From Paraoerskovia marina DSM 21750 (GTDB lineage Bacteria > Actinomycetota > Actinomycetes > Actinomycetales > Cellulomonadaceae): 64,000 nt of DNA. The position numbers and the translations under genes are program-made. Of the stretch, positions 19,688-29,019 are shown piece by piece (the stretch's first letter is position 1; each line of letters opens with the position of its first letter). The notes beneath the pieces were generated by a model that did not search any database, was not told where the DNA came from, and was given only the letters and a program-made list of their open reading frames with translations. The DNA lies in assembly GCF_000701465.1 (NCBI RefSeq), contig NZ_JNIY01000010.1:33429-97428 (forward strand), given 5' to 3'.

Positions 19688-22210
19688 TCAGCCGGCGCGG
19701 CGCAGCCGCAGGGAGTTCCCGACGACGATCACCGAGCTCAGTGCCATCGCGGCCCCCGCGATCATGGGGTTGAGCAGACCGGCTGCCGCGAGCGGGATCG
19801 CCGCGACGTTGTAGGCGAACGCCCAGAAGAGGTTCTGCTTGATCACCCGCAGGGTGTCGCGCGAGAGCTGGATCGCGGTCGCGGCGGAGCGGAGGTCGCC
19901 CCGCACGAGCGTGATGTCGGACGCCTCGATCGCCACGTCCGTGCCCGTGCCCATCGCGAGGCCGAGGTCGGCCCCGGCGAGGGCTGCGGCGTCGTTCACG
20001 CCGTCGCCGACCATCGCGACGGTCTTGCCCTCGGAGCGCAGCCGCGCCACGACGTCGGCCTTGTCCTCGGGCAGGACGCGCGCGATCACGTCGGACTCGT
20101 CGATCCCGACGGTGCGGGCGGCGGTCCGGGCGGCGGCCTCGGAGTCCCCGGTGAGGAGGATCGGGTGCAGCCCCAGGTCACGCAGCTGCGCGACGGCCTC
20201 GGCGGAGGTCTCCTTCACCGCGTCCCGCAGGACGAGGGCCGCGCGGGCTGAGCCGCCCCACCCGACCACGACGGCGGTGGCACCGGACTGCTCGGCCTCG
20301 GCCACGGCGTCGTGAATCTCGGGTGGGATGGTGAGCCCGTCCGCCTCGAGGAGGCTCAGGCGGCCGACGACGACGCGGCGCGCGTTCAGCGAGCCTGTCC
20401 CCAGGCCTGTGGACGCGGGGGAGAGGCCCGAGTGCGCCTGGCGGACGACCGCCTCGACGCCCCCGCCGGGGGTGGAGGTGAAGTCGAACGCCTGCAGCGA
20501 CCCGATGGTGACGCCGTCGCCACCGGTCTGCGCGGTCGGGTCGGCGGTCGTCTCGGCCGCGGCGGCGACGGCCTGCGCGATGGGATGCTCGCTGAGCGCC
20601 TCGACCGCGCCGGCGTGGGCGAGGGCGTCGTCCGCGTCGGTGCCGGGGGCCGGGACGACGGTCTCGAGCGCCATCTCACCGGCGGTGACGGTCCCCGTCT
20701 TGTCGAGCACGATCGTGTCGACGCGACGGGTCGACTCCAGCACCTCCGGACCCTTGATCAGGATGCCGAGCTGGGCGCCACGGCCGGTGCCGACGAGCAG
20801 TGCGGTCGGGGTGGCGAGGCCCAGGGCGCAGGGGCACGCGATGATCAGGACGGCCACCGCCGCGGTGAAGGCGAACGCCGTGTCGGCGCCGGCGAGCAGC
20901 CAGCCGACGAGCGTGAGCACCGCGATCACCAGGACGATCGGCACGAAGACCGCGGAGATGCGGTCGGCCAGGCGCTGCACCGGGGCCTTGCCGGTCTGCG
21001 CCTGCGTGACGAGGCGGCCGATGCGGGCGAGAGTCGTCTCGTCCCCGACCCGGGTCGCACGCACGAGCAGGTGCCCGGACGTGTTGACGGTGGCACCGGT
21101 GACGTCGGAACCGGGGGAGACGTCGACCGGCACGGGCTCGCCGGTCAGCAGGGAGGTGTCGAGCGCGCTGGTGCCCTCGACCACGACGCCGTCCGTCGCC
21201 ACCGTGGCCCCCGGGCGCACGGTGAACAGGTCGTCCACGCGGAGGTCGGAGGCGTCGACCGACTCGGTGACGAACCGCCCGTTCTCGCGGCGGGGAGCGC
21301 CGTCGTCGTCCGTGAGGACGTGCTCGGCGTCCTTGGCGCCGAGCTCCAGGAGGGAACGCAGCGCGTCCCCGGCGCGACGGCGTGAGCGGTGCTCCGCCCA
21401 GCGTCCGCCGAGCAGGAACGTGGTGACCACGACGGCGACCTCGAAGTAGAGCTCCGGCGGTCCCGTGTGCTCGCGGGAGGGGAGGAGGGAGAACTCCATC
21501 TGCATCCCGATCTCTCCGGCGCCGCCGAGCAGGAGTGCCCAGAGCGACCACGCGGTCGCCGCGATCACGCCGATCGAGACCAGGGTGTCCATGGTCGACG
21601 CTCCGTGCCTCGCGGCCCGGAACGCCGCGGCGTGGAACGGCCACGCGCCCCACACCACGACGGGGAGCGAGAGCGCGGCGACGACCCACTGCCACCCGGG
21701 GAACTGCAGGACGGGCACCATCGAGAGCAGGACGACCGGGACCGCGAGCACGGCGGAGACGAGGAATCGTCGTCTGAGGTCGGCTCCGCGGTCCGGGGTC
21801 GGCGCGGAGGTGTCCTCGCCCTCGACCATCTGGTGCCCCTCGGCCATCGAGTGGCCGGACAGGGCGTGCTCCGTCGGGTCGTGGGCGTCGGCGTGGGTGC
21901 TCTCCGGGGCGGAGGGGTGGTCACCGGCGGGCGCGTCGGTCGAGCGGCGTCCGGTGACCCGCGCGGTGTACCCGGCGCGGGATACGGCCTGGACGAGTGC
22001 CTCGTCGGTCACGGGGGCGGTGAGGAGGACGTGCGCCGTCTCGAGCGGCAGGTTGACGGTCGCCTCGACACCCTCGACGGCCCCCAGCTTCTTCTCGACG
22101 CGGGCGACGCAGGATGCGCAGGTCATCCCGGAGATGGCGAGGTCGACCTCGCCGAGGGGGAGGGCGTGCTCGTCCTGCTGCTCGGGTGCGGGTGGGGTGC
22201 GGTCTGCCAT
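19688..22210 (-). CDS. copA: Copper-exporting P-type ATPase CopA
   Basis: P1B-type ATPase that pumps Cu(I) out of the cytoplasm. The 840-residue product has an N-terminal heavy-metal-associated domain with GMTCASC (Cys31, Cys34), a His/Met-rich linker of about 100 residues that may also bind metal, eight expected membrane segments, the ion-path motif CPC (Cys459, Cys461), the TGE actuator motif, the phosphorylation site DKTGT (Asp503), the HP motif in SEHPIA, and the GDGVNDAAAL hinge. ATG start with AAGGAG at ideal spacing; the long open frame upstream is not coding in this phase. Two palindromes upstream look like CsoR operators. cueP follows. Confidence 0.96.
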   Translation of the reverse strand: MADRTPPAPEQQDEHALPLGEVDLAISGMTCASCVARVEKKLGAVEGVEATVNLPLETAHVLLTAPVTDEALVQAVSRAGYTARVTGRRSTDAPAGDHPSAPESTHADAHDPTEHALSGHSMAEGHQMVEGEDTSAPTPDRGADLRRRFLVSAVLAVPVVLLSMVPVLQFPGWQWVVAALSLPVVVWGAWPFHAAAFRAARHGASTMDTLVSIGVIAATAWSLWALLLGGAGEIGMQMEFSLLPSREHTGPPELYFEVAVVVTTFLLGGRWAEHRSRRRAGDALRSLLELGAKDAEHVLTDDDGAPRRENGRFVTESVDASDLRVDDLFTVRPGATVATDGVVVEGTSALDTSLLTGEPVPVDVSPGSDVTGATVNTSGHLLVRATRVGDETTLARIGRLVTQAQTGKAPVQRLADRISAVFVPIVLVIAVLTLVGWLLAGADTAFAFTAAVAVLIIACPCALGLATPTALLVGTGRGAQLGILIKGPEVLESTRRVDTIVLDKTGTVTAGEMALETVVPAPGTDADDALAHAGAVEALSEHPIAQAVAAAAETTADPTAQTGGDGVTIGSLQAFDFTSTPGGGVEAVVRQAHSGLSPASTGLGTGSLNARRVVVGRLSLLEADGLTIPPEIHDAVAEAEQSGATAVVVGWGGSARAALVLRDAVKETSAEAVAQLRDLGLHPILLTGDSEAAARTAARTVGIDESDVIARVLPEDKADVVARLRSEGKTVAMVGDGVNDAAALAGADLGLAMGTGTDVAIEASDITLVRGDLRSAATAIQLSRDTLRVIKQNLFWAFAYNVAAIPLAAAGLLNPMIAGAAMALSSVIVVGNSLRLRRAG

Positions 22211-22225
22211 GGTGACTCCTTGCCA

Positions 22226-22244
22226 TATACCCGTAGGGGGTATC
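22226..22244. promoter_or_regulatory. CsoR-type operator, copA-proximal
   Basis: TATACCCGTAGGGGGTATC: an inverted repeat ATACCC / GGGTAT with a G-rich centre, the layout recognised by CsoR-family copper-sensing repressors. It lies 16 bases upstream of the copA ATG. No csoR gene is in the window. Confidence 0.75.
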
Positions 22245-22250
22245 AACACA

Positions 22251-22268
22251 GTACCCCGTGGGGGTACC
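22251..22268. promoter_or_regulatory. CsoR-type operator, copA-distal
   Basis: GTACCCCGTGGGGGTACC contains the perfect 7-3-7 palindrome GTACCCC/GGGGTAC, seven bases from the proximal site. Two sites in tandem suggest cooperative repression of copA-cueP. Confidence 0.7.
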
Positions 22269-22297
22269 TCGATGTCAAGGAAGTGGCGGAGATGCGC

Positions 22298-22327
22298 GAA
22301 GGCCGCGCCCCGAGGGGCACGGCCTTC
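22298..22327 (-). terminator. Hairpin after the helical membrane protein gene
   Basis: A 14-base stem with one C/A mismatch (a G-U pair in the leftward RNA) downstream of the gene ending at 22359, separating it from the copA promoter. No T-run, so termination strength is uncertain. Confidence 0.6.
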
Positions 22328-22358
22328 GTCCGAGGGTCGGGCTACACCCGACCCGAGG

Positions 22359-23399
22359 TCACTTCGTCGACCCGCCCTTGGGGCCGGGCTTCGGGGTCCC
22401 GGAGGACTTGGAGCCCGCTGATTTCGCGGCGTCGGAAGCCTTCGCCGCCGTGCCCTGGGCAGCGTCGGCAGACTTCTCCGCAGCATCCTTGACGGCCTCG
22501 GTGCCGTCGTCGACGGCGTCCTTGGTCGCGTCGGCGGCGTCGTTCGTCGCGTCCTTCGCGGAGTCCACGGCGCTGTCGGCCGTGCCCCGTGCCTTGTCCG
22601 CCACCTTCTTGGTGGCGTCCTTGGCGTCGTCGATCGCGTGGCTCGCCTTGCCGGCGGCGTCCTTGGCGACCGCGGCGGCCTTGTCGGCGGCGTCGCGGCC
22701 CTTCGAGACGGCCGTCCCGGCGGCCTCGCCGACCGACTCCGCGGCACGGCCCACCGGTGAGCTCGCGCTCGACGCGGGGACGCTGGCGGGCTCGACCGGG
22801 TCGGACCAGGGGTCGTCCGTCGGCTGGGCGCGGCGCCAGAGGACGACGGCGGTCCCGGCGGCACCGACGGCGACGACCGTCCACAGCACCTTGTGGGACT
22901 TCTTGTCGGCCTTGGCCGCTTCCTTCTCGGCCTTCTTGGCAGCCTTCTTGGCGGCCTTGCCCGTGGCCTCGACGTTGCTCTGAAGGTCCGCGACGGCGGA
23001 GTCGGCAGCGGCGATGGTCGCCTTGCCCGCCTGCTTCGCCGTGTCGCCGGCCTTCTCCGCGGCGGCGTTGACCGACGCGACGAGCTTGGGGATCACCTCG
23101 TCACGCAACTTGGCGTGAGCGTTGTCGATGGCCGGGCCAGCCTTGTCGGCGGCGGCCTCGATGCGCGGCGCCGCGGCGATCACGCTCTCGTTCCACGCCT
23201 TCTCGGCACGCGGAGCGGCCCAGTCGCGGGCCGCTCCGGCAGCGTCCTTCGCCTGGTCGGCGAGCTGCCGTGCCGCGGGCCCTGCCTGCTCACGCGCCTC
23301 CTGGAACTGGGCTGCGAGCTGTGCGCCCTGTGCCTTCAGCTTTTCCGTGTCGATGGAGGCGGCCGCCGTGCTGGCGGACTTCCGGTTTTTTCCCACCAT
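22359..23399 (-). CDS. Ala/Lys/Asp-rich helical membrane protein with LEA/apolipoprotein-like repeats
   Basis: 346 residues, not assigned to a characterised family. Both halves are amphipathic helix with repeated AxDAxKxA 11-mer-like patterns ([34 protein letters not shown]), similar in style to late-embryogenesis-abundant proteins and apolipoproteins. One membrane segment lies near residues 168-185 ([18 protein letters not shown]), flanked by Lys-rich sequence and then [10 protein letters not shown]. It therefore looks like a membrane-anchored protein with helical regions on both sides. It ends in a Pro/Gly/Lys tail. GGAG precedes the ATG. It is divergent from the cyclophilin gene. Function unknown; a desiccation or membrane-stress role is only suggested by composition. 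Confidence 0.65.
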   Translation of the reverse strand: MVGKNRKSASTAAASIDTEKLKAQGAQLAAQFQEAREQAGPAARQLADQAKDAAGAARDWAAPRAEKAWNESVIAAAPRIEAAADKAGPAIDNAHAKLRDEVIPKLVASVNAAAEKAGDTAKQAGKATIAAADSAVADLQSNVEATGKAAKKAAKKAEKEAAKADKKSHKVLWTVVAVGAAGTAVVLWRRAQPTDDPWSDPVEPASVPASSASSPVGRAAESVGEAAGTAVSKGRDAADKAAAVAKDAAGKASHAIDDAKDATKKVADKARGTADSAVDSAKDATNDAADATKDAVDDGTEAVKDAAEKSADAAQGTAAKASDAAKSAGSKSSGTPKPGPKGGSTK

Positions 23400-23529
23400 G
23401 GAGCTCCGATCGTTGTGGCGCGGTTATCTTCTACGTCACTCTGCCACTCCGTCCGATACGTCGCACCCGGCATCGGCAACTTGTGACGAATCAGGCCCGG
23501 GATCCGCACGCCCGTGCGAGAATGTCGAC

Positions 23530-24069
<540 letters not shown>

Positions 24070-24152
24070 TCATCAGCGCGTCCACCCCCGGGGCGCCGCA
24101 GGGCACGGGAGAGGTTCCCGTCTGCCCGCGGCACCCCGATCGCCCGTCGTAC

Positions 24153-24956
24153 GTGCGCTGCCAGCGCTGCGTACGGCCGGCGTGCCCCGAGTGCCAGCGC
24201 CCCGCCGCCGTCGGGGTCCAGTGCGTCGACTGCGTCAAGGAGTCGGCACGCACCACCCGCTCGGCGCGGACGGTGTTCGGCGGCGAGATCCGCCAGGGCC
24301 GGCCGGTGGTGACGCTGACGATCATCGGCATCTGCGTGGTGAGCTGGGTGCTCCAGCTCGCCACGGGCGGGGCGTGGACGGAGCGGTGGTGGTTCGCACC
24401 GTCGATCGGTCAGGACGAGCCGTGGACGTTCCTCACGGCCGCGTTCCTGCACTCGACGAGCCCGCTGCACATCCTGTTCAACATGTACGCGCTGTGGATC
24501 GTCGGCCAGTACCTCGAGCCGGCGTTCGGCCGGGCCCGGTTCATCACGCTGTATCTGCTCGCCGCGGTCGGCGGGCAGGTGGGTGTCCTGATGCTCGCGA
24601 GCCCGTTCGACGACTCGTGGCGCACCGCCGTCGTCGGGGCGTCCGGGGCGATCTTCGGGCTCTTCGGCGCGATCTTCTTCGCCATGAAGAAGTTGGGCCG
24701 CAACGCGTCACAGATCCTCGTGCTGATCGCGATCAACCTGGCACTGCCGCTGTTCATCCCCAACATCGCGTGGCAGGCTCACGTCGGCGGGCTCCTGGTG
24801 GGCCTGGTGCTCGGCGCGGCCTATGCGTACGCACCGCGGGACAAGCGGCAGCTCGTGGCCTGGCTGGCACCGGCCGTCGTCGGCGTGGTGCTGCTCGGGC
24901 TCACGGTGTGGAAGTACTCGACGGTCCCGTCGATCGGGAGCCTGCTCGGCGCCTGA
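24153..24956 (+). CDS. Rhomboid-family intramembrane serine protease
   Basis: Rhomboids cleave substrates within the membrane. From GTG 24153 the product has 267 residues, with the catalytic Ser in GASGAIFGLFGA and the catalytic His in WQAHVGGLLVGLVLG, and six or more hydrophobic segments. The N-terminus carries Cys pairs (CQRCVRPACPECQRPAAVGVQCVDCV), a zinc-ribbon-like motif. The same frame continues upstream with VCPRHPDRPSYV, which belongs to this conserved motif, yet between the cyclophilin stop and 24153 there is no ATG, GTG or TTG. An ATC at 24072, seven bases after GAGGA, would be well placed. I give the canonical start but suspect it is too short. Confidence 0.9.
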   Translation: MRCQRCVRPACPECQRPAAVGVQCVDCVKESARTTRSARTVFGGEIRQGRPVVTLTIIGICVVSWVLQLATGGAWTERWWFAPSIGQDEPWTFLTAAFLHSTSPLHILFNMYALWIVGQYLEPAFGRARFITLYLLAAVGGQVGVLMLASPFDDSWRTAVVGASGAIFGLFGAIFFAMKKLGRNASQILVLIAINLALPLFIPNIAWQAHVGGLLVGLVLGAAYAYAPRDKRQLVAWLAPAVVGVVLLGLTVWKYSTVPSIGSLLGA

Positions 24957-24975
24957 GGGAACCACATCGGTGTAG

Positions 24976-24995
24976 TTATCCACAGGTTATCCACC
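24976..24995 (+). promoter_or_regulatory. Tandem DnaA boxes between the rhomboid gene and crgA
   Basis: TTATCCACA (24976-24984, exact consensus) and TTATCCACC (24987-24995) in direct repeat, 11 bp apart, about 16 kb from oriC and in a short convergent gap where promoter control is not expected. Confidence 0.65.
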
Positions 24996-25020
24996 CCTGG
25001 GGACGACGGTCCCCGGGGGT
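24993..25020. terminator. Bidirectional terminator between the rhomboid gene and crgA
   Basis: Twelve-base stem with one mismatch (24993-25004 with 25009-25020) between convergent genes. Confidence 0.65.
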
Positions 25021-25027
25021 GGAACGC

Positions 25028-25282
25028 CTACTTCCAGCGGGTGGTGAGCGAGAAGCCCGCGATGATGAACGCGAACCCGATGGCGAGATTCCACTGACCG
25101 ATCGAGGGGATCGGCAGGTCCATCTTCCCGGAGGTCAGGTAGAAGATGACGATCCACGAGAGGCCGACCAGCATCAGGGTCAGCATCGTCGGGAGCAGCC
25201 ACGGCGGGTTGACCTCTTCCTTCTTCGACACCGCAGGAACGGTGGAAGGGGCCTTCTTCTTGCGACGCTTGGACTCGGGCAC
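25028..25282 (-). CDS. crgA: Cell division protein CrgA
   Basis: CrgA is a small membrane protein that binds FtsZ, FtsI and other divisome parts in actinobacteria. The 84-residue product has a basic N-terminus (PESKRRKKK), the conserved NPPWLLPTMLTLMLVGLSWIVIFYL segment leading into the first membrane helix, SIGQWNLAIGFAFIIAGFSL as the second, and TTRWK at the end. The frame is open far upstream, but GTG 25282 has AGGAG five bases before it and gives family length. It is divergent from the DUF881 gene, as in many relatives. Confidence 0.95.
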   Translation of the reverse strand: MPESKRRKKKAPSTVPAVSKKEEVNPPWLLPTMLTLMLVGLSWIVIFYLTSGKMDLPIPSIGQWNLAIGFAFIIAGFSLTTRWK

Positions 25283-25414
25283 GGGTTCTCCTGCGAGGAC
25301 TTGACGGATCGGGCGTCGGACGGCGCAACCGCACCGTCGCTCGTCGACTAGCGTAGTGCGCGCGGGCGTAGAGTCCGACCATCCGGCGGAGACCGGGTCG
25401 AGGAGGTGGACAGG

Positions 25415-26155
25415 GTGAAGAGTCGGCACCTGACGCGAGCGCGTGTGCGCAGCGCGCTGAGCGTGTTCGTCGTGCTCGTCATCTGCGGCCTGATGTTCAC
25501 GGCCAGCGCGAGCCTCGCCAACGGGTCGAGCGACCGCCACGCCGAGAACCTTCCCGAGCTCGTCGCGCAGGAGTCCGAGCGCGTGGCCGACCTCCAGGAC
25601 GAGGTCGACGATCTCGACGCCGAGATCTCCACGCTCCAGGAGGAGGCGGGCGTCGACGCCACGGACGGGACCTCCGCGGACATGCGCGTCGTCTCCGGCT
25701 CGATCGCCGTCGAGGGGGACGGCGTCCGGGTCAGCCTCAACGACGCACCCGACTCCGCGCTGTCGGACGACTACCGTCCTGACGACCTCGTGGTGCACCA
25801 GCAGGACCTCCAGGGCTTCGTCAACGCACTCTGGGCCGGCAGGGCCGAGGCGATGACGCTCCAGGGGCGTCGGGTCGGGCCGACCACGGCGTTCCGCTGC
25901 GTCGGCAACGTCCTGATCCTGCACGGTCGCGTCTACTCCCCGCCTTACGTGGTCGAGGCCATCGGCGACCCCGACGCGCTCCGCGCGGGCATGGACGACT
26001 CCGACGCGGTCGAGATCTACCGCAGCTGGGTCGACGTCGTCGGGCTCGGGCTCGACATCTCCGACGAGACCGGGCTCGAGATGCCGCGGACCGAGAGCGT
26101 CGAGCTCTCCTACGCCCGGCTCCCCGACGACCAGCTCGACGAGGTGGCCTCGTGA
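25415..26155 (+). CDS. DUF881 family membrane-anchored protein
   Basis: DUF881 proteins (YlxX/YlxW type) are found beside division and peptidoglycan genes; function is not established. The 246-residue product has one N-terminal membrane segment (about residues 14-35), a coiled coil (ESERVADLQDEVDDLDAEISTLQEEA, about 55-82), and the DUF881 domain with GDGVRVSLNDAP and the YRPDDLVVHQQDLQGFVNALWAGRAEAMTLQGRRV stretch. I take GTG 25415, seven bases after AGGAGGT; a GTG at 25406 overlaps that site. The amidotransferase gene follows after 37 bases. Confidence 0.88.
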   Translation: MKSRHLTRARVRSALSVFVVLVICGLMFTASASLANGSSDRHAENLPELVAQESERVADLQDEVDDLDAEISTLQEEAGVDATDGTSADMRVVSGSIAVEGDGVRVSLNDAPDSALSDDYRPDDLVVHQQDLQGFVNALWAGRAEAMTLQGRRVGPTTAFRCVGNVLILHGRVYSPPYVVEAIGDPDALRAGMDDSDAVEIYRSWVDVVGLGLDISDETGLEMPRTESVELSYARLPDDQLDEVAS

Positions 26156-26192
26156 GCCACCCACTTCCGTTCCGACCTGAAGGTGCACCACA

Positions 26193-26858
26193 ATGGCGAC
26201 CGTGAAGGCCCCCAGAATCCTCGTCGTGGACAACTACGACTCGTTCGTCTACACCATCGTCGGCTACCTCGACCAGCTCGGTGCGGAGACCGTCGTCGTG
26301 CGCAACGACGCCGTCCCCACTCCGGACGAGGACGGCCGGTTCCGCGACGTCGACGGCACGGTGTTCGACGGCGTCCTCGTCTCTCCCGGCCCGGGCACCC
26401 CGCGCGACGCCGGCGCGAGCGAGGACGTGATCCGCGCCTGTGCGCGGTCCCGAACGCCGATGCTGGGCGTCTGCCTGGGACACCAGGCGCTCGCCGAGGT
26501 GTTCGGCGGGACCGTGACGCACGCCGAGGAACTGATGCACGGCAAGACCAGCCGCGTCGAGCACCACGGCGTCGGCGTCCACGCGGGACTTGCCTCACCG
26601 TTCACGGCCACCCGCTACCACTCGCTCGCCGTGCTGCGGGAGAGCGTCCCGGACGTGCTCGAGGTGACGTCGGAGACGGCGGACGGCGTCGTCATGGGCC
26701 TGCAGCACCGCGACCTCCCGCTGCACGGCGTGCAGTACCACCCCGAGTCGGTGCTGACCGAGGGCGGCCACCGCCTGCTCGCCAACTGGCTCGAGCTCTG
26801 CGGCGGAATCGGTGCGGTCGAGCGCTCCGCCGGGATGGCTCCGCTGGTCCGGAGCTAG
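26193..26858 (+). CDS. pabA: Class I glutamine amidotransferase, PabA/TrpG type
   Basis: Glutaminase subunit that releases ammonia from glutamine for chorismate-using enzymes (p-aminobenzoate or anthranilate synthase). The 221-residue product has the catalytic triad: Cys94 in GVCLGHQ, and His183 and Glu185 in YHPES. Starts VVDNYDSFVYTIVGYL as in PabA/TrpG. The synthase subunit I is not nearby, so the choice between folate and tryptophan roles rests on actinobacterial synteny (this position, beside pknB and crgA, usually holds the pabA-like gene) and is an inference. No clear Shine-Dalgarno beyond GAAGG-like bases. It converges on pknB across a strong terminator. Confidence 0.85.
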   Translation: MATVKAPRILVVDNYDSFVYTIVGYLDQLGAETVVVRNDAVPTPDEDGRFRDVDGTVFDGVLVSPGPGTPRDAGASEDVIRACARSRTPMLGVCLGHQALAEVFGGTVTHAEELMHGKTSRVEHHGVGVHAGLASPFTATRYHSLAVLRESVPDVLEVTSETADGVVMGLQHRDLPLHGVQYHPESVLTEGGHRLLANWLELCGGIGAVERSAGMAPLVRS

Positions 26859-26872
26859 CACCGGTCCATCGA

Positions 26873-26917
26873 CGCACGAACGGCCCGCAACCTCCGTGGT
26901 TGCGGGCCGTTCGTGCG
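26873..26917. terminator. Bidirectional terminator between pabA and pknB
   Basis: Perfect 19-bp stem (26873-26891 with 26899-26917) and seven-base loop between two convergent genes; the strongest hairpin in the window. Confidence 0.92.
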
Positions 26918-26940
26918 TGCGGGTCTACCTCGGCGGAGCG

Positions 26941-29016
26941 TCAGCCGTCCGCGCCGGGCTCCGTGGTGGGATCCGTGTTCGGACCGCCGTCGTCCCCGTT
27001 TCCGTTGCCGTTGCCCGGCTCGTCCGACTCGCCGGACGGCCCGGTCGAGACGACGATCGTCACGACCGTGCCGACCTCCACCTCGGAGCCGGAGCCGGGA
27101 TCGGTACGGATCACCTGGCCGGCGGCCACCGAGTCGGACGCCTCGGTGGTCACCGTGGAGTTCAGGTTGCCCTCCTGGCGGAGCTTGACCTCGGCGTCGC
27201 TCTGGCTCAGCCCCGTGACGTCGGGGACCGTCGTCGTCTCGACCTCGGGCTCCTCCGCGATCCAGATCGTCACGGTCGTGTCCGCCGTGACGCTGGTGCC
27301 CGCGGAGGGGTCCTGCCGGAAGACGTCGCCCGGCTCCTGCTGGGCGCTCTGCTCCGAACGGACCGAGCTGTTCAGGCCGGCGTCGCTCAGCGTGCTCGTG
27401 GCCTCGTCCTCGGACATGCCGGTCAGGTCGGGGACGTCGAACTCGCCGGTCGAGAGCGTCAGGTTCACGGTGGCCCCGGCCTCGACCGGGTCGCCCCCGG
27501 CGGGGTCGGTGCTGATGACGTGGTCGGCCGCGACGCTGCTGCTGTCCTCGGTCGACGTGCTGCCGACCTTCAGCCCTGCCGCCTCGATCGCGGCCCGGGC
27601 GTCGTCCTGCGACTGGCCGACGACGTCGGGAACCTCGACCGAGTCGGGCCCGGAGGACCAGTACCCGACGATCTCGGCGCCCTTCTCTTGCATCGTCCCG
27701 CCCTCGGGAGTCTGCTCGAGGAACGTCCCGGCCTCGGCGTCGTCCGCCCGCTGGCGGTCGTCGAGCGTGAACTCGGCGCCCTCGACACCCTCGACCAGGT
27801 CGCGCGCCTCGTCGACCGTCATGCCCTCGCTGATCGCGGGCACCTCGAACTCGGTGGCCTCCTTCTCCCCGCCGAGGAGGAGGAAGGCGACGATCGCGGC
27901 GATCGCGACGGCGCCGATGGCGATGAGGGTCCACATCAGACCCTTGCGACTCTTGGGCTCCTCCTCGTCCGGGTCGACGGGCACGGGCTGCGTCCCCGAC
28001 GTCGGGTTCTGCAGCGCGGTCGCTCCCCAGGGGTTCTCCTGCGTCGCGCCCATGACCTGGGTCGAGTCGGCGGCACCCATCACCTGGGTGGCGGCCCCGG
28101 CGGCGCCGGCGGCAGCAGCTCCGGCGGCGACGACGCCGAGCGCACCCGCCGAGATCGCCGTCCCGCGGGAGGCCGCGTCCAGGTCGGCGCGGAACTCGCC
28201 CGCGCTCGAGTAGCGGTCGGTGCGGTCCTTCGCGAGGGCCTTGAGCGTGATCCGGTCGAGCACCTCGGGGACGTCGGGGGCGACGTCGGACGGCTTGAGC
28301 GGCGTCTCGCGCACGTGCTGGTAGGCGACGGCGACGGGGGAGTCGCCGACGAACGGCGGCCGGCCCGTGAGCATCTCGTAGAAGAGGCAGCCGGTGGAGT
28401 AGAGGTCGGAGCGGGCGTCGACGGTCTCGCCGCGCGCCTGTTCGGGGGAGAGGTACTGCGCGGTGCCGATCACGGCCTGCGTCTGCGTCATCGTCGCCGC
28501 GGAGTCGGCCATGGCCCGCGCGATGCCGAAGTCCATCACCTTGACCGCCCCGGTCGGGGTGATCATGACGTTCGCGGGCTTGATGTCGCGGTGGACGATC
28601 CCGGCGTGGTGCGAGTACTCGAGCGCGGCCAGGACGCCGGCCGTGATCTCGACGGCCTCCTCGATCGGTACCGACTGACCGTCGCGGACGATGTCCCGGA
28701 CTGTCTGGCCCTCGACGTACTCCATGACGATGAAAGGCACGTGGACGCTCGCGCCCTGCGTGTCCGTGTGGATGTCCTCGCCCGTGTCGTAGACGGCGAC
28801 GATGGCGGGGTGGTTCAGCGCGGCGGCAGACTGCGCCTCGCGCCGGAACCGGGTGAGGAAGGACGGGTCGCGGGCGAGGTCGGAGCGCAGGATCTTGATT
28901 GCGACCGTACGCCCGAGGCGTGTGTCGTGGCCGATGTGGACCTCGGCCATTCCTCCGCGACCAATGAGTTCGCCGACCTCATAGCGGCCGGCGAGAACTC
29001 GGGGAGCGTTCTCCAC
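26941..29016 (-). CDS. pknB: Serine/threonine protein kinase PknB with four PASTA domains
   Basis: Transmembrane kinase that senses peptidoglycan fragments and controls growth and division. The 691-residue product has a kinase domain with glycine loop GRGGMAEVHIG, Lys41, HRDIKPAN (catalytic Asp144), DFG (162-164) and a Thr-rich activation loop (TMTQTQAVIGTAQYLSPEQ). An Ala/Gly-rich juxtamembrane part, one membrane segment (about 355-375) and four extracellular PASTA domains starting near 382, 458, 526 and 592 follow. The tail is Gly/Asn/Asp-rich. GTG start three bases after the pknA stop, hence coupled. Last gene of the operon. Confidence 0.97.
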   Translation of the reverse strand: MENAPRVLAGRYEVGELIGRGGMAEVHIGHDTRLGRTVAIKILRSDLARDPSFLTRFRREAQSAAALNHPAIVAVYDTGEDIHTDTQGASVHVPFIVMEYVEGQTVRDIVRDGQSVPIEEAVEITAGVLAALEYSHHAGIVHRDIKPANVMITPTGAVKVMDFGIARAMADSAATMTQTQAVIGTAQYLSPEQARGETVDARSDLYSTGCLFYEMLTGRPPFVGDSPVAVAYQHVRETPLKPSDVAPDVPEVLDRITLKALAKDRTDRYSSAGEFRADLDAASRGTAISAGALGVVAAGAAAAGAAGAATQVMGAADSTQVMGATQENPWGATALQNPTSGTQPVPVDPDEEEPKSRKGLMWTLIAIGAVAIAAIVAFLLLGGEKEATEFEVPAISEGMTVDEARDLVEGVEGAEFTLDDRQRADDAEAGTFLEQTPEGGTMQEKGAEIVGYWSSGPDSVEVPDVVGQSQDDARAAIEAAGLKVGSTSTEDSSSVAADHVISTDPAGGDPVEAGATVNLTLSTGEFDVPDLTGMSEDEATSTLSDAGLNSSVRSEQSAQQEPGDVFRQDPSAGTSVTADTTVTIWIAEEPEVETTTVPDVTGLSQSDAEVKLRQEGNLNSTVTTEASDSVAAGQVIRTDPGSGSEVEVGTVVTIVVSTGPSGESDEPGNGNGNGDDGGPNTDPTTEPGADG

Positions 29017-29019
29017 CTG

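Noticed and set aside
19688..22864. CopA as a 1,058-residue protein starting at 22864
   Set aside because: The extra 218 residues run through the CsoR operators and the neighbouring gene in a shadow frame; ATG 22210 has AAGGAG and gives normal CopA length.
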